Shown: piece by piece, positions 42,485 to 50,695 of the stretch | Numbering within the stretch: position 1 is the first letter of the stretch | Layout of the letters: each line of letters begins with the position of its first letter | NCBI RefSeq assembly: GCF_036226465.1 | Contig: NZ_CP108476.1 | Location: 7,006,001 to 7,070,000 of the forward strand | Reading direction: 5' to 3' | DNA from: Kitasatospora sp. NBC_01250 | GTDB taxonomy: Bacteria; Actinomycetota; Actinomycetes; Streptomycetales; Streptomycetaceae | Length of the DNA: 64,000 nt | The notes under the pieces: generated by a model | What the model was told of the DNA's origin: nothing | Databases searched by the model: none | The model's input: only the letters and a program-made list of their open reading frames with translations | Position numbers and translations under genes: made by a program

Positions 42485-44260
42485 TCAGCTCCTTCGGTCG
42501 TCGGCGAACGCCGCCAGGCGCCGCGGGTGGTAGAGCGCGTGCATGGGGTGGTGCTCGCCGCGCAGGGTGGCCAGCACGGCGCCGGCGACCGCGGGCGACT
42601 GCGCGAACCCGCCGGTGTTGTGGCCGCCGTTGATGACGAACTCGCTGCCCCAGGCAGTGGCTTCGGCGTGGTAGAGGCCGAGCGAGGTGGCGGTCCACGG
42701 GCGTACGCAGTACTTGAAGCCGTAGTTGTCCGCCGGGTCCGCGGACGCCGGCAGCGGGCCGTGCCCGGGGAAGAGCCGGGTGATCGTGTCGGCGATGCCG
42801 AGCCGGATCGTGTCGAGCTGCGCCTGGTCGGGCTCCTCGACGGCCTCCCCGAGGTAGCCGTAGCCCGAACCGACGATCAGCACGTCGCGGCCGTCGCCGT
42901 CCACCGCGACGGTGATGTTCGCGTCCTCGGTCACGTGCCCCTTGCGGGCCACCTTGAGCGACTGGGACAGCCCCACCGAGGCGTTGCTGATCCGGCTCCA
43001 GCCGCCCAGCACGCCGTGGATCTTCGCCTCGCAGGCCGAGCCGGCCAGCACGGCGTGACCGTAGGCGCCGGGGGAGGCCACGACATGGGCGCCGGGCGGC
43101 AGTTCGCGGCCGGCGTCGAGGCCGGTGACGGTGCCGCGGGCGTCCCGCTGCACGCCCGCGACCGTGGTGTCCCACTGGAAGACGGCCCCCAGCGACTCCA
43201 GCCGTTCGATGAGCGCCCGGCAGAACTTGTGGACGTTCACGGTGAAGCCCAACGCCAGGAAGCCGCCTGCCAGTTCGCCCTCGCCGATGGCGTGTGCGAG
43301 GCCGGGGTACTCGGCGACGAGCTGATGGTTCGTCAGCTCCCGCTGCAGCGCGCCGATCCGCCGGTGCCGTTCCAGGGAGGCCGCCAGGTGGTCCCGGTCG
43401 CCGTACAGCCGCAGGATGCCGTGCGTCAGCGCCGACTCGGCGAACAGCTCCGGGTGTTCGCGCTGCAGGGTGCGCCAGCCGTCCAGCGCCTCGGCCGCGA
43501 AGCCGAAGATGTCGTCGTTGTAGCCGCGGGCGAGCCAGGAGGGGATCCGCTCGTAGTCGCGCAGGAAGTCCTGCTCGGCGGGGGAGAGCGGCCGGTCGCC
43601 GTACGCCCGCCAGCCGCACCGGTCGACCGGGACCCGGAAGAGGTCCAGTGGCCGGCCGAAGGGGTCCTGGTTGCTGTAGTCGTCCATCTCGGTGAGCGTG
43701 AACATCCGTGCGTCGTCGCCCGCGTGGGTGCAGCCGTAGGCCTGCCAGTCCTTCTCGCTGGGGGCCGGCGAGCCGTCCAGGACGGTGATCCGGAAGCCGT
43801 CCTCCAGCAGGGCGAGCGCGGTGATCAGGTTGACGATCCCCGCCCCGATCAGCACCACGTCCCGCGATCGCGGCGGGTCGACCGGGCGGCTTCCGTGCGG
43901 TGGGTGGGGCAGCCGGCCGAGGGTGCTCTGCCGCTCGATCCAGCGCAGGGCGTCCCCGACGGCCGCCAAGTCTCCCCCGGTGAGCTGGAGTTCGGCCAGG
44001 TCGTCCGGGGCGTCGCGGGGTGGGATGCCGATCGTGTAGGCGAGGAACCGCCGCCCCGGGCCGCTTCGCCGCCAGGCGGCCAGCGTCTCCGGCGCCGGCC
44101 GCCTGGCGGTGATCAGCCCGTCGGCGCCGTGGGCGGCGAGCTCTTCCAGCAGGTGCTCCTCCGACCGGCCGGCGAGATCGGGGCGGTGGACGATGTTCCC
44201 GAGCCGGAGGAAATCCGACTTCGTCATGTCGGCGACCGGCAAGGTGATCATGATTTTCAT
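42485..44260 (-). CDS. FAD-dependent amine/amino-acid oxidoreductase with extra N-terminal domain
   Basis: A 591-residue flavoprotein. The FAD-binding Rossmann start is at about 135-163: DVVLIGAGIVNLITALALLEDG with an acidic end of strand two in VLDGSP. The third glycine of GxGxxG is Asn here. The C-terminal GSEFVINGGHNTGGFAQSPAVAG is the second FAD contact of DAO-type oxidases. Residues 1-130 are an added domain, with GADGLITARRPAPETLAAW recalling the N-terminal domain of D-2-hydroxyacid dehydrogenases, perhaps a regulatory or docking module. The ATG at 44260 follows GAGGAGA at long spacing; ATG 44251 is an alternative. It is the first large gene of the directon, so it may oxidise lysine, beta-lysine or the ligated product. 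Confidence 0.75.
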   Translation of the reverse strand: MKIMITLPVADMTKSDFLRLGNIVHRPDLAGRSEEHLLEELAAHGADGLITARRPAPETLAAWRRSGPGRRFLAYTIGIPPRDAPDDLAELQLTGGDLAAVGDALRWIERQSTLGRLPHPPHGSRPVDPPRSRDVVLIGAGIVNLITALALLEDGFRITVLDGSPAPSEKDWQAYGCTHAGDDARMFTLTEMDDYSNQDPFGRPLDLFRVPVDRCGWRAYGDRPLSPAEQDFLRDYERIPSWLARGYNDDIFGFAAEALDGWRTLQREHPELFAESALTHGILRLYGDRDHLAASLERHRRIGALQRELTNHQLVAEYPGLAHAIGEGELAGGFLALGFTVNVHKFCRALIERLESLGAVFQWDTTVAGVQRDARGTVTGLDAGRELPPGAHVVASPGAYGHAVLAGSACEAKIHGVLGGWSRISNASVGLSQSLKVARKGHVTEDANITVAVDGDGRDVLIVGSGYGYLGEAVEEPDQAQLDTIRLGIADTITRLFPGHGPLPASADPADNYGFKYCVRPWTATSLGLYHAEATAWGSEFVINGGHNTGGFAQSPAVAGAVLATLRGEHHPMHALYHPRRLAAFADDRRS

Positions 44261-44301
44261 GGCGCGCCCGTCTCCTCGGCGAAGATGTGGGTGGTGGCCG
44301 C

Positions 44302-44329
44302 CGTCCGGCCTGCGGGAAACGGCCGGACG
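44302..44329 (-). promoter_or_regulatory. Hairpin in the leader of the KamA directon
   Basis: A 9-bp perfect stem (44302-44310 with 44321-44329) and 10-base loop lies 41 bases before the FAD gene start and after the small peptide ORF. It could act with that ORF as an attenuator, or simply limit read-through. Confidence 0.4.
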
Positions 44330-44487
44330 CAGCGGAAACCCAGCCCCTTTCCCGAATTCGCGGGTGATGCGGATCGCCCACGAATCGGTGCGGATGGGCG
44401 GTCCCCTGCCGTGGGGATCGCCCGAGGGGCTGGTCGCGAAGGAACGGCCGGCATCCGTGCCCGTCGGATCCCGGCCTGTTCGGTCGT

Positions 44488-44553
44488 TCAGCGTGCCTGG
44501 TGAACGCAGGGCAGTGCCCTGGAAAAGCCTTCGGTGGTAGAGGAAGTGCGCAT
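44488..44553 (-). CDS. 21-residue peptide ORF heading the KamA directon
   Basis: A 21-codon frame behind a near-perfect ribosome site (GGAGGG, 6 bases before the ATG at 44553), inside the predicted transcript of the directon. The peptide begins MRTSSTTEGF, has one Cys (position 16) and ends VHQAR; it is hydrophilic and has no signal peptide. Two roles fit: a ribosomal precursor peptide to be extended by the PGM1-like ATP-grasp ligase, as in pheganomycin, or a leader peptide controlling the downstream genes with the hairpin at 44302-44329. Lysine codons are absent, which speaks against simple lysine attenuation. It could also be fortuitous. Confidence 0.5.
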   Translation of the reverse strand: MRTSSTTEGFSRALPCVHQAR

Positions 44554-44662
44554 GGCTCGCCCTCCGTCAGGAGAGTGCGATGCCGGCCGTGGAGCGGCAC
44601 AACTGGGCCGGGTGGTTCGTCGGCGGAACAGTTGGTCCCGTCACCAACGCCAACACGAAGTG

Positions 44663-44691
44663 ACTCTACTGTAATCACATGGACACGACAA
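44663..44691 (-). promoter_or_regulatory. Promoter of the KamA directon
   Basis: The minus strand has TTGTCG (44686-44691), a 17-bp spacer and TAGAGT (44663-44668). This predicts a leader of nearly 400 bases before the FAD gene that includes the 21-codon ORF. The -10 box lies next to the short repeat GTGA-N11-TCAC. Confidence 0.5.
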
Positions 44692-44956
44692 GAGCGGTTT
44701 TCCTGCCGGTGCGGCAGTCACGGAAGTCCGGCTTCGGGTGATATATCCGACGTCGACTCCGGTCGGCTGCGGGTGCCCTGACTCGCCATCAGGCACTCCT
44801 ACCCATCGGGCGCTCCGGCGCCGTGGTGAAACTTGTCACGGCTCCGCCTCCTTAGCCCGCCGGTCCCGGGCGTGTAGGTTCCTGCGGCCAAGGGGAGGTC
44901 CCTCCCCTGATCGCAGATCCCCGGCAACAGCTCCTGTGACGAGAGAGAGCCACGAG

Positions 44957-46537
44957 ATGTCTGCAGACGGCTCCACGCACCACCCCCCGCAGCGCATCGG
45001 TGTGGTCGCCGAGTCCGCCCCTGGCGAGACCCGTGTCGCGGCCACCCCGTCGACCGTGCGCGGGTTGCTCGCGCTCGGCTACGAGGTCGTCGTCGAACCC
45101 GGGGCCGGCGCCGGCTCGGGCTTCACCGACGAGGCCTACGCCGAGGCCGGCGCGAGCACCGGCGACGCCTGGGCGGCCGACGCCGTCCTGAAGGTCAACG
45201 CCCCGTCGACCGAGGAGATCGCCCGGCTGGGTGACGGCGCGACCCTGGTCGGCCTGCTCGCCCCGGCCCAGCGGCCCGACCTGCTGGCGGCGCTGACCGC
45301 GCGCCAGGTCACCGCGCTGTCGCTGGACGCGGTGCCGCGGATCTCGCGGGCGCAGTCGATGGACGTGCTCAGCTCGATGGCGAACATCGCCGGGTACCGC
45401 GCGGTGATCGAGGCCGCGCACGTGTTCGGGCGCTTCTTCACCGGTCAGGTGACGGCCGCCGGCAAGGTCCCCCCGGCGAAGGTCCTGGTGGCCGGGGCGG
45501 GGGTGGCGGGCCTGGCCGCCATCGGCGCGGCCTCCAGCCTGGGCGCGATCGTGCGCGCCACCGACCCGCGTCCGGAAGTCGCCGACCAGGTCAAGTCGTT
45601 GGGCGGCGAGTACCTCGCCGTCCAGGTCGCCCAGGAGGCGAGCACCGACGGCTACGCCAAGGCCACCTCCGCCGACTACGACCGCGCCGCCGCCGAGCTC
45701 TACCACGAGCAGGCGCGCGAGGTGGACATCGTCATCACCACCGCGCTGATCCCCGGCCGCCCCGCTCCGCGGTTGCTCACCGCCGCGGACGTGGCGGTGA
45801 TGAAGCCCGGCAGCGTCATCGTCGACATGGCCGCCGTGCAGGGCGGCAACGTCGAGGGCACCGTGCCGGGCCGCGTGGTGGTGACCGACAACGGCGTCAC
45901 GATCATCGGCTACACCGACCTCGCCGCCCGGCTGCCCGCCCAGGCCTCGCAGCTGTTCGGCACCAACCTGGTCAACCTGTTGAAGCTGCTGACGCCCGGC
46001 AAGGACGGGCGCCTGGTCATCGACTTCGACGACGTGGTCCAGCGCGCGGTGACCGTGGTGCGGGCGGGGGAGACCACCTGGCCGCCGCCGCCCGTGGCCG
46101 TCTCGGCGGCCCCCGCCGCGCAGCCGACCGTCGCCGTTCCGGCCCCCGCGGCGCCGAAGCCGCCGCGGCTCACCCCCGCGGCCCGCTTCGGCCTGATCGG
46201 CGCCGGGATGCTGGCACTGTTCGCCGTCGTCGCCTGGGCACCGGCCCAACTCGCGGAGAACTTCACGGTGTTCGCCCTCGCGGTGGTCATCGGCTACTAC
46301 GTCATCGGCAAGGTGCACCACGCCCTGCACACCCCGTTGATGTCGGTGACCAATGCGATCTCCGGGATCGTGGTGATCGGCGCCCTGCTGCAGATCGGGC
46401 ACGAGAGCGTGCTCGTCACCGTGCTGTCCTGCGTGGCGATCCTGCTGACCAGTGTGAACATCTTCGGTGGCTTCGCCGTCACCCGCCGCATGCTGAACAT
46501 GTTCTCGACGTTCTCGACGGACCCGGAAAGGCGCTGA
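44957..46537 (+). CDS. pntA: NAD(P) transhydrogenase subunit alpha
   Basis: A 526-residue subunit of the proton-translocating transhydrogenase that drives hydride transfer from NADH to NADP+ with the proton gradient. The N-terminal dI domain resembles alanine dehydrogenase: RIGVVAESAPGETRVAATP, then the dinucleotide fold VLVAGAGVAGLAAIGAASSLGA, and the mobile-loop region PGRPAPRLLTAADVAVMKPG. An Ala/Pro linker at about 375-405 leads to C-terminal helices (GLIGAGMLALFAVVAW, FTVFALAVVIGYYVIG, ISGIVVIGALLQIG, VTVLSCVAILLTSVN). This full-length alpha form is as in E. coli, not split. Six bases separate it from pntB. It is divergent from the KamA directon. Confidence 0.93.
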   Translation: MSADGSTHHPPQRIGVVAESAPGETRVAATPSTVRGLLALGYEVVVEPGAGAGSGFTDEAYAEAGASTGDAWAADAVLKVNAPSTEEIARLGDGATLVGLLAPAQRPDLLAALTARQVTALSLDAVPRISRAQSMDVLSSMANIAGYRAVIEAAHVFGRFFTGQVTAAGKVPPAKVLVAGAGVAGLAAIGAASSLGAIVRATDPRPEVADQVKSLGGEYLAVQVAQEASTDGYAKATSADYDRAAAELYHEQAREVDIVITTALIPGRPAPRLLTAADVAVMKPGSVIVDMAAVQGGNVEGTVPGRVVVTDNGVTIIGYTDLAARLPAQASQLFGTNLVNLLKLLTPGKDGRLVIDFDDVVQRAVTVVRAGETTWPPPPVAVSAAPAAQPTVAVPAPAAPKPPRLTPAARFGLIGAGMLALFAVVAWAPAQLAENFTVFALAVVIGYYVIGKVHHALHTPLMSVTNAISGIVVIGALLQIGHESVLVTVLSCVAILLTSVNIFGGFAVTRRMLNMFSTFSTDPERR

Positions 46538-46543
46538 GTCCCG

Positions 46544-47980
46544 ATGACCGCCACGACAGCCTCGCACGCCGCGGACCTGGTCGCCGCCCTGTTGTTCATC
46601 CTCAGCCTGGCCGGGCTCTCCCAGCACCGCACCTCGCGGGCCGGGGTCGGCTACGGCATCGCCGGCATGGCCCTGGCCCTGGTCGCCACCGTCGTGGTGG
46701 CCGCCCAGAGCATCACGGCCGGTGCGGTCGTGCTGATCGTCCTCGCGATGGCCCTGGGCGGCGCGCTCGGCCTGTGGCGGGCGCGCCAGGTCGAGATGAC
46801 GCAGATGCCCGAACTCATCGCCGTCCTGCACAGTTTCGTCGGCCTGGCCGCGGTGCTGGTCGGCTGGGACAGCTACCTGGAGGTCGAGTCGCACGGGTCG
46901 GCACAGACCCGCATCGCCGCCGACCTGCTGGGCATCCACCACGCCGAGGTGTTCATCGGCATCTTCATCGGCGCCGTCACCTTCACCGGCTCCATCGTCG
47001 CCTTCCTCAAGCTCTCCGCCAGGATCGCCTCGCGCCCCCTGACGCTGCCCGGCAAGAACGCGCTCAACGCCGGTGCGCTCGTCGCCTTCGCGGCGCTGAC
47101 GATCTGGTTCACCGTCAGCCCCGGCCTCGGCCTGATGATCATGGTCACCCTGCTCGCGCTCGCCCTGGGCTGGCACCTGGTCGCCTCGATCGGCGGCGGG
47201 GACATGCCCGTGGTCGTCTCGATGCTCAACAGCTACTCCGGCTGGGCGGCGGCTGCCGCCGGGTTCCTGCTCGACAACAACCTGCTCATCGTCACCGGCG
47301 CGCTGGTCGGCTCCTCGGGTGCCTACCTCTCCTACATCATGTGCAAGGCGATGAACCGCTCCTTCCTGTCCGTCATCGCGGGCGGCTTCGGCATCGAGGC
47401 CCCCTCGACCGGCGACGCCGAACAGGGCGAGCACCGCGAGATCCGCGCCCAGGAGGCGGCCGAACTGCTCGCCCGGGCAAGCTCGGTGGTCATCACCCCG
47501 GGCTACGGCATGGCGGTGGCGCAGGCCCAGCACCCGGTCGCCGAGCTGACCCGCCGGCTGCGCGAGCGCGGCGTCGCGGTCCGCTTCGGCGTCCACCCCG
47601 TCGCCGGCCGGCTGCCCGGGCACATGAACGTGCTGCTGGCCGAGGCGAAGGTGCCCTATGACATCGTGCTGGAGATGGACGAGATCAACGACGACCTCGC
47701 CGCCACCTCGGTCGTCCTGGTCATCGGCGCCAACGACACCGTCAACCCCGCCGCCACCGACGACCCGTCCAGCCCGATCGCCGGCATGCCGGTGCTGCGC
47801 GTCTGGGAGGCCGAACAGGTCGTCGTCTTCAAGCGGTCGATGGCCTCCGGCTACGCGGGAGTCCAGAACCCGCTGTTCTTCCGGGAGAACAGCAGCATGC
47901 TCTTCGGCGACGCGAAGCAGAGCGTCGAGGACATCCTCCAGGCCCTGGCCGCCGTCCCGGAGCCGGTCGCGGCGCGGTAG
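46544..47980 (+). CDS. pntB: NAD(P) transhydrogenase subunit beta
   Basis: A 478-residue beta subunit. The membrane part (about 1-270) has eight or nine helices, starting DLVAALLFILSLAGLSQH and including MPELIAVLHSFVGLAAVLVGW. The C-terminal dIII domain binds NADP(H): VVITPGYGMAVAQAQHPVAELTRRLRERGV, then FGVHPVAGRLPGHMNVLLAEA, VVLVIGANDTVNPAA and VVVFKRSMASGYAGVQNPLF. All the usual motifs are present. It is the second gene of pntAB. A terminator overlaps the stop codon. The supply of NADPH could matter for the biosynthetic genes around it. Confidence 0.95.
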   Translation: MTATTASHAADLVAALLFILSLAGLSQHRTSRAGVGYGIAGMALALVATVVVAAQSITAGAVVLIVLAMALGGALGLWRARQVEMTQMPELIAVLHSFVGLAAVLVGWDSYLEVESHGSAQTRIAADLLGIHHAEVFIGIFIGAVTFTGSIVAFLKLSARIASRPLTLPGKNALNAGALVAFAALTIWFTVSPGLGLMIMVTLLALALGWHLVASIGGGDMPVVVSMLNSYSGWAAAAAGFLLDNNLLIVTGALVGSSGAYLSYIMCKAMNRSFLSVIAGGFGIEAPSTGDAEQGEHREIRAQEAAELLARASSVVITPGYGMAVAQAQHPVAELTRRLRERGVAVRFGVHPVAGRLPGHMNVLLAEAKVPYDIVLEMDEINDDLAATSVVLVIGANDTVNPAATDDPSSPIAGMPVLRVWEAEQVVVFKRSMASGYAGVQNPLFFRENSSMLFGDAKQSVEDILQALAAVPEPVAAR

Positions 47981-48017
47981 GGCCTGCCCGGCCGGTCCTG
48001 CCGACCGGACAGGCCCT
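47979..48017. terminator. Terminator between pntB and the MFS gene
   Basis: Arms 47979-47991 and 48005-48017 pair with one mismatch (8 bp, mismatch, 4 bp) around a 13-base loop. The structure begins inside the pntB stop codon and serves the convergent MFS gene as well. Confidence 0.6.
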
Positions 48018-48047
48018 TGGGCCTCGCAGCGCGTCAGGTGCCAGGTG

Positions 48048-49439
48048 TCAGGTCCGCAGCGCCGCTGTCCTCGCGCCGGCCTCGGCCGGCCGGGGCGAGG
48101 GCACGGCCTCCGCCGAGGCCTGCAGCCCCACGCCCTTGGTCTCCTCCGCCCACCGCACGCTGACCAGCAGGCCGACCGCGGTGAGGGCGGCGGCCATCAG
48201 CATGGTCGGGCCGATGCCGACCCCGGTCAGCGCGATCGGCAGCAGATAGGTGCCGACCGCCGCACCGATCCGGCTCGCCGAGGTGGCGAAGCCCACGGCG
48301 GTGGCCCGCACCGAGGTCGGGAAGAGCTCATTGGGGTAGGTCCAGTCGAGCACGTTCGGCCCGCCGCACAGGAACGCGTAGGCGCAGAGCGCGAAGAGCG
48401 CCAGCAGGGCCGGAGCCGTCGGCCAGACCCCGAGGAAGACCAGCGGCACCATCATCAGGGCGAACGACCAGATGATGGTCGGCCGGCGCCCGTGCCGGTC
48501 GATGGCGCGCAGCGCCGGGTAGCAGCCGAGCAGGAAGACCAGGCTGATCACTCCGGTGCCCAGGGTGTCCATCACGGTGCCGCCCGGCATGCCGAAGGAG
48601 CCCAGGATGGCCGGACCGAAGGTCAGCATCGCGAAGAGCGGCGCCACCTGGCACAGGAAGAAGAGGCAGCAGAAGAGCGTCCGGCGCCGGTAGGCGGGGC
48701 TGAACAGCACCCGCAGCGACCCCGGGTCCAGCCGCTCGCCGCCGTCGGCCGGCGTCCCCCGCAGCTCCTCGGCCGTCACCTCGCGTCCCAGATGACGGCG
48801 CACCAGCGCGACGGCCTCCTGCTCCCGGCCGTGCTGGGCCAGCCACAGCGGCGACTCCGGCGAGCCGCGCCGCACCACCAGGAAGAACGCGCAGAGCACC
48901 GCCGAACTGGCCAGCATCCAGCGCCAGCTGCCGTTCCCGCCCAGCTGCAGGAAGAGGTAGCCGACCACGTAGGCGAGCACCGAACCGGCGTACCAGGCGA
49001 TGATCTGCTTGCCCAGCAGCCGGCCCCGGTCCTTGATCGGCAGCCACTCCGCGAGCAGCGAGGTGGCGATCGGATAGTCGGCGGCGACCGCCATCCCCAG
49101 CACGAACCGCAGCGCGACGATCGCCCACACGTCGGTCACCCAGAACGAGCCCACCGAGCAGGCGGCGATCACCAGCAGGTCGGCGGTGTACATCACCTCG
49201 CGCCCGATCCGGTCCGTCAGCATCCCGAACAGCGCACCGCCGACGAACATCCCGATCAGCGCGGCGGCCCCGATCAGGCTCACCTCCGCGGTGCTCAGCC
49301 CCAACTCCGGCTTCATGCCGATCAGGGCCACTCCGACGATGCTCAGGATGTACCCGTCCAGCAACGGCCCGCCCGAGCAGGCCAGCGCCAATCGGCGGTG
49401 GAACGACGTATAAGGGGCATGATCAATGGTCGCGGACAT
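48048..49439 (-). CDS. MFS transporter, sugar/organic-acid porter type
   Basis: A 463-residue, 12-helix major facilitator carrier. The loop 2-3 motif is GMLTDRIGREVMYTADL, loop 4-5 has RFVLGMAVAADYPIATSLLAEWLP, the middle loop PESPLWLAQHGREQEAVALVRRHLG is typical of the sugar-porter and metabolite:proton symporter families, and the second-half motif is RAIDRHGRRPTIIW. The substrate is unknown; a sugar, inositol or aromatic acid is possible. It begins five bases after the stop of the GlxA-like regulator, so the regulator and carrier form an operon and the regulator probably senses the transported compound. Confidence 0.88.
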   Translation of the reverse strand: MSATIDHAPYTSFHRRLALACSGGPLLDGYILSIVGVALIGMKPELGLSTAEVSLIGAAALIGMFVGGALFGMLTDRIGREVMYTADLLVIAACSVGSFWVTDVWAIVALRFVLGMAVAADYPIATSLLAEWLPIKDRGRLLGKQIIAWYAGSVLAYVVGYLFLQLGGNGSWRWMLASSAVLCAFFLVVRRGSPESPLWLAQHGREQEAVALVRRHLGREVTAEELRGTPADGGERLDPGSLRVLFSPAYRRRTLFCCLFFLCQVAPLFAMLTFGPAILGSFGMPGGTVMDTLGTGVISLVFLLGCYPALRAIDRHGRRPTIIWSFALMMVPLVFLGVWPTAPALLALFALCAYAFLCGGPNVLDWTYPNELFPTSVRATAVGFATSASRIGAAVGTYLLPIALTGVGIGPTMLMAAALTAVGLLVSVRWAEETKGVGLQASAEAVPSPRPAEAGARTAALRT

Positions 49440-49444
49440 TCACC

Positions 49445-50482
49445 CTATGCTGCGCCGCCCCCCGTGCCCCGCCCAGAGGCGAAGGTCCCGGACGGCCCGG
49501 GACCCTCGGCCCACCGCGCCCGGCCCAGCGCGGCGCGGTGCGCGGAGGGCGTGGTGCCGTACCGGGCCTGGAACGCCTGGCGCAGCGTCTCGGTGGAGCG
49601 GAACCCGCAGCGCCGGGCGATCGCGGTCAGCGGCAGCGCGGTGCTCGTCAGCAGCGTGGCCGCGGCCTCGGTCCGCGCGGCGCGGACGTAGCGGGCGGGC
49701 GGTTCGCCGAGCTCGTCGAGGAACAGGCGCGACAGGTGCCGCTCGCTGACGCCGCTGCGGGCGGCGAGCGCGGCGGTGGACAGGTCGGCGTCCAGCTGGC
49801 CGGCGATGTGGCGCACCACCTGGCGCAACAGCCGGTGGGCCGGCGGGGCGTCCTGCACATGGGGCGACACCTGGGCCTGGTTGCCCGGCCGCTGCATGTA
49901 GGTGACCAGCCAGCGGGCGACCGAGCGGGCCAGCTCGGGGCCGTGGTCGTCCTCCACCAGGGCCAGCGTCAGGTCCAGGGCACTGGTCACCCCGGCCGAG
50001 GTGCAGATCTCGCCGTCGACGACGTACAGCGGACGCGGGTCCACCGCGACCTTCGGGTGCCGCTCGGCCAGCCCCCGCGCGTACGCCCAGTGCGTGGTGG
50101 CCCGTCGCCCGTCCAGCAGCCCCGCCGCGGCCAGCACGCTCGCCCCCGTGCACACCGAGGCCACCCGCCGGCTGCCCGCCGCCAGCCGGCGCACCTGCTG
50201 CAGCAGCAGCGGATCCCCGGCCGCCTCCGCATGGCCCAGGCCACCGGCGACCACCAGCGTGTCCAGCGGCCCGCGCACCTGCTCGACCGCGGCCTGACTC
50301 ACCAGCGCCAGCCCGCTCGCCGACCGCACCGGCCGCCCCTGCACCGATGCCAGCCGCACCCGGTAGCCGGGCTCGGCCCCCAGCCGGTTGGCGGCGTCCA
50401 GCGTGTCGCTGACACAGGCGATGTCGAGCAGTTCGGCCTGGTCGTAGCCGATGATCACGACCTGTCGCAGCGGAGCGGGCAT
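49445..50482 (-). CDS. GlxA/FtrA-type AraC-family regulator
   Basis: A 345-residue transcription factor. The N-terminal DJ-1/PfpI-like domain (about 1-185) has VVIIGYDQAELLDIACVSDTLDAAN and the nucleophile-elbow-like ASVCTGASVLAAAGLLDGRRATTHW with its Cys. The C-terminal double helix-turn-helix (about 225-325) shows AALAARSGVSERHLSRLFLDELGEPPARYV and LTAIARRCGFRSTETLRQAFQARYG. Members of this type often activate adjacent uptake or catabolic genes. It shares an operon with the MFS carrier and is divergent from the SURF1 gene. The start at 50482 (MPAPLRQVVIIGYD) gives the family N-terminus. Confidence 0.9.
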   Translation of the reverse strand: MPAPLRQVVIIGYDQAELLDIACVSDTLDAANRLGAEPGYRVRLASVQGRPVRSASGLALVSQAAVEQVRGPLDTLVVAGGLGHAEAAGDPLLLQQVRRLAAGSRRVASVCTGASVLAAAGLLDGRRATTHWAYARGLAERHPKVAVDPRPLYVVDGEICTSAGVTSALDLTLALVEDDHGPELARSVARWLVTYMQRPGNQAQVSPHVQDAPPAHRLLRQVVRHIAGQLDADLSTAALAARSGVSERHLSRLFLDELGEPPARYVRAARTEAAATLLTSTALPLTAIARRCGFRSTETLRQAFQARYGTTPSAHRAALGRARWAEGPGPSGTFASGRGTGGGAA

Positions 50483-50695
50483 GTCGGTCACCCTACGCCT
50501 GCCCGTCCGGCTGCCAGGCATCACAGGATTCCGGACATGATCCCGGCGCCCCGCCGCCGGCCGGTCTCCCGCCCCGCCCGTACCACCGCGCCGCCGGCCG
50601 GTTCCCCCCGGTTCCCCACCGGTCAGCCCACCGGTCCGCCCCGCCGAGGCGGGGCCGGTTCGTGGTCGGGAGGTAAAGGGAGATAGCGTCGCCAG

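Noticed and set aside
44257..44454. A 65-codon minus-strand frame ending ATGA-coupled to the FAD oxidoreductase
   Set aside because: The overlap is suggestive, but third positions are only moderately GC, the start has no good ribosome site and the peptide is Pro/Ser/Arg-rich. It was kept out in favour of the 21-codon ORF upstream.
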